Shown in pieces: positions 63,908-64,000 of a stretch of DNA of 64,000 nt. The position numbers and the translations under genes are program-made. The notes beneath the pieces are model-generated. The model saw nothing but the letters and a program-made list of their open reading frames with translations, searched no databases and was not told where the DNA came from. Source of the stretch: Zhongshania aliphaticivorans. GTDB lineage: Bacteria; Pseudomonadota; Gammaproteobacteria; Pseudomonadales; Spongiibacteraceae. The number at the start of each line of letters is the position of its first letter. Within the stretch, counting starts at the first letter, position 1. The stretch spans positions 2,023,729 through 2,087,728 of the forward strand of contig NZ_CACSIK010000001.1 of NCBI RefSeq assembly GCF_902705875.1. The letters run 5' to 3'.

Positions 63908-64000
63908 TTAACTTTGATTAAAACTCGCAGTGCCAGCTTTTTCTTCAATTGCCTGCTTTAAACTAGCCCTCGCCTGTACCAGTACACCATAAGACGAACG
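63908..64000 (-). CDS. C-terminal end of an unidentified gene (cut by window edge)
   Basis: The last 30 codons of a minus-strand frame end at a TAA (63908-63910) and stay open to the window edge. The residues (VLVQARASLKQAIEEKAGTA) look like a protein C-terminus with a helix. It is convergent with the permease gene. Too short to identify. Confidence 0.4.
   Translation of the reverse strand, partial: RSSYGVLVQARASLKQAIEEKAGTASFNQS

Overview
The window looks like a chromosomal segment of a marine gammaproteobacterium. I infer the Cellvibrionales/Spongiibacteraceae side of the class (relatives of Zhongshania or Spongiibacter), but this rests on protein character and gene order, not a search. 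Supporting signs are the order lpxH-ppiB-glnS-cysS-folD next to a tRNA cluster (as I remember it from Pseudomonas), rlmL beside rmf, a scpA-scpB-rluB string with a PHP phosphoesterase and YciO, phoBR-pstSCAB-phoU with long Pseudomonas-like permeases, and acnB. Most genes are housekeeping and densely packed. I see no insertion sequence, prophage or CRISPR array.

Layout. 0-4 kb: the 5' end of a FimV-type gene, an MFS exporter and an AbgT-family transporter. 4-13 kb: one minus-strand phosphate regulon (phoB-phoR-pstS-pstC-pstA-pstB-phoU) with a clear Pho box before pstS. 13-18 kb: purU, an SPFH/NfeD membrane pair, the radical-SAM protein YgiQ and a cold-shock gene with terminator. 18-28.7 kb: a PagL-like outer-membrane protein, rlmL, rmf, rluB-scpB-scpA, yciO, a PHP phosphatase, a VC0807-like membrane protein, yciI, an SH3 protein, a secreted cyclophilin and an atypical pdxJ. 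28.8-32.3 kb: an unusual pair, an OmpA-family protein with ten exact 16-residue repeats and a TpsB/Omp85-like barrel. 33-40 kb: tRNA-Pro, -Arg and -His, then folD, an acyltransferase, VanZ, cysS, glnS, ppiB and lpxH. 40-47 kb: an apparently orphan nasS-nasT nitrate-sensing pair, miaE, a DUF1289 protein and acnB. 47-55 kb: a TonB receptor, tadA, a TIM-barrel-like protein, two oxidoreductases and a LysR regulator.

55.3-63.9 kb is the most coherent special region and my main candidate system: a zinc-acquisition island. It encodes a ZnuD-like TonB receptor with His/Glu-rich stretches, a His-rich ZrgA (DUF2796) periplasmic protein, the repressor Zur, a MerC-family membrane protein, a methyltransferase, a COG0523 metallochaperone GTPase, a DUF3299 protein, and a MacB/FtsX-type ABC transporter. 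Two sites matching the 18-bp Zur operator at 15/18 and 14/18 positions lie upstream of the receptor and inside the divergent DUF3299/ABC promoter. The likely logic is that Zur derepresses the receptor, the periplasmic binding protein and the ABC module when zinc is scarce, while the GTPase delivers zinc to priority enzymes. No ZnuABC-type transporter is present here, so the FtsX-type ABC module may be an alternative zinc route. That is inference.
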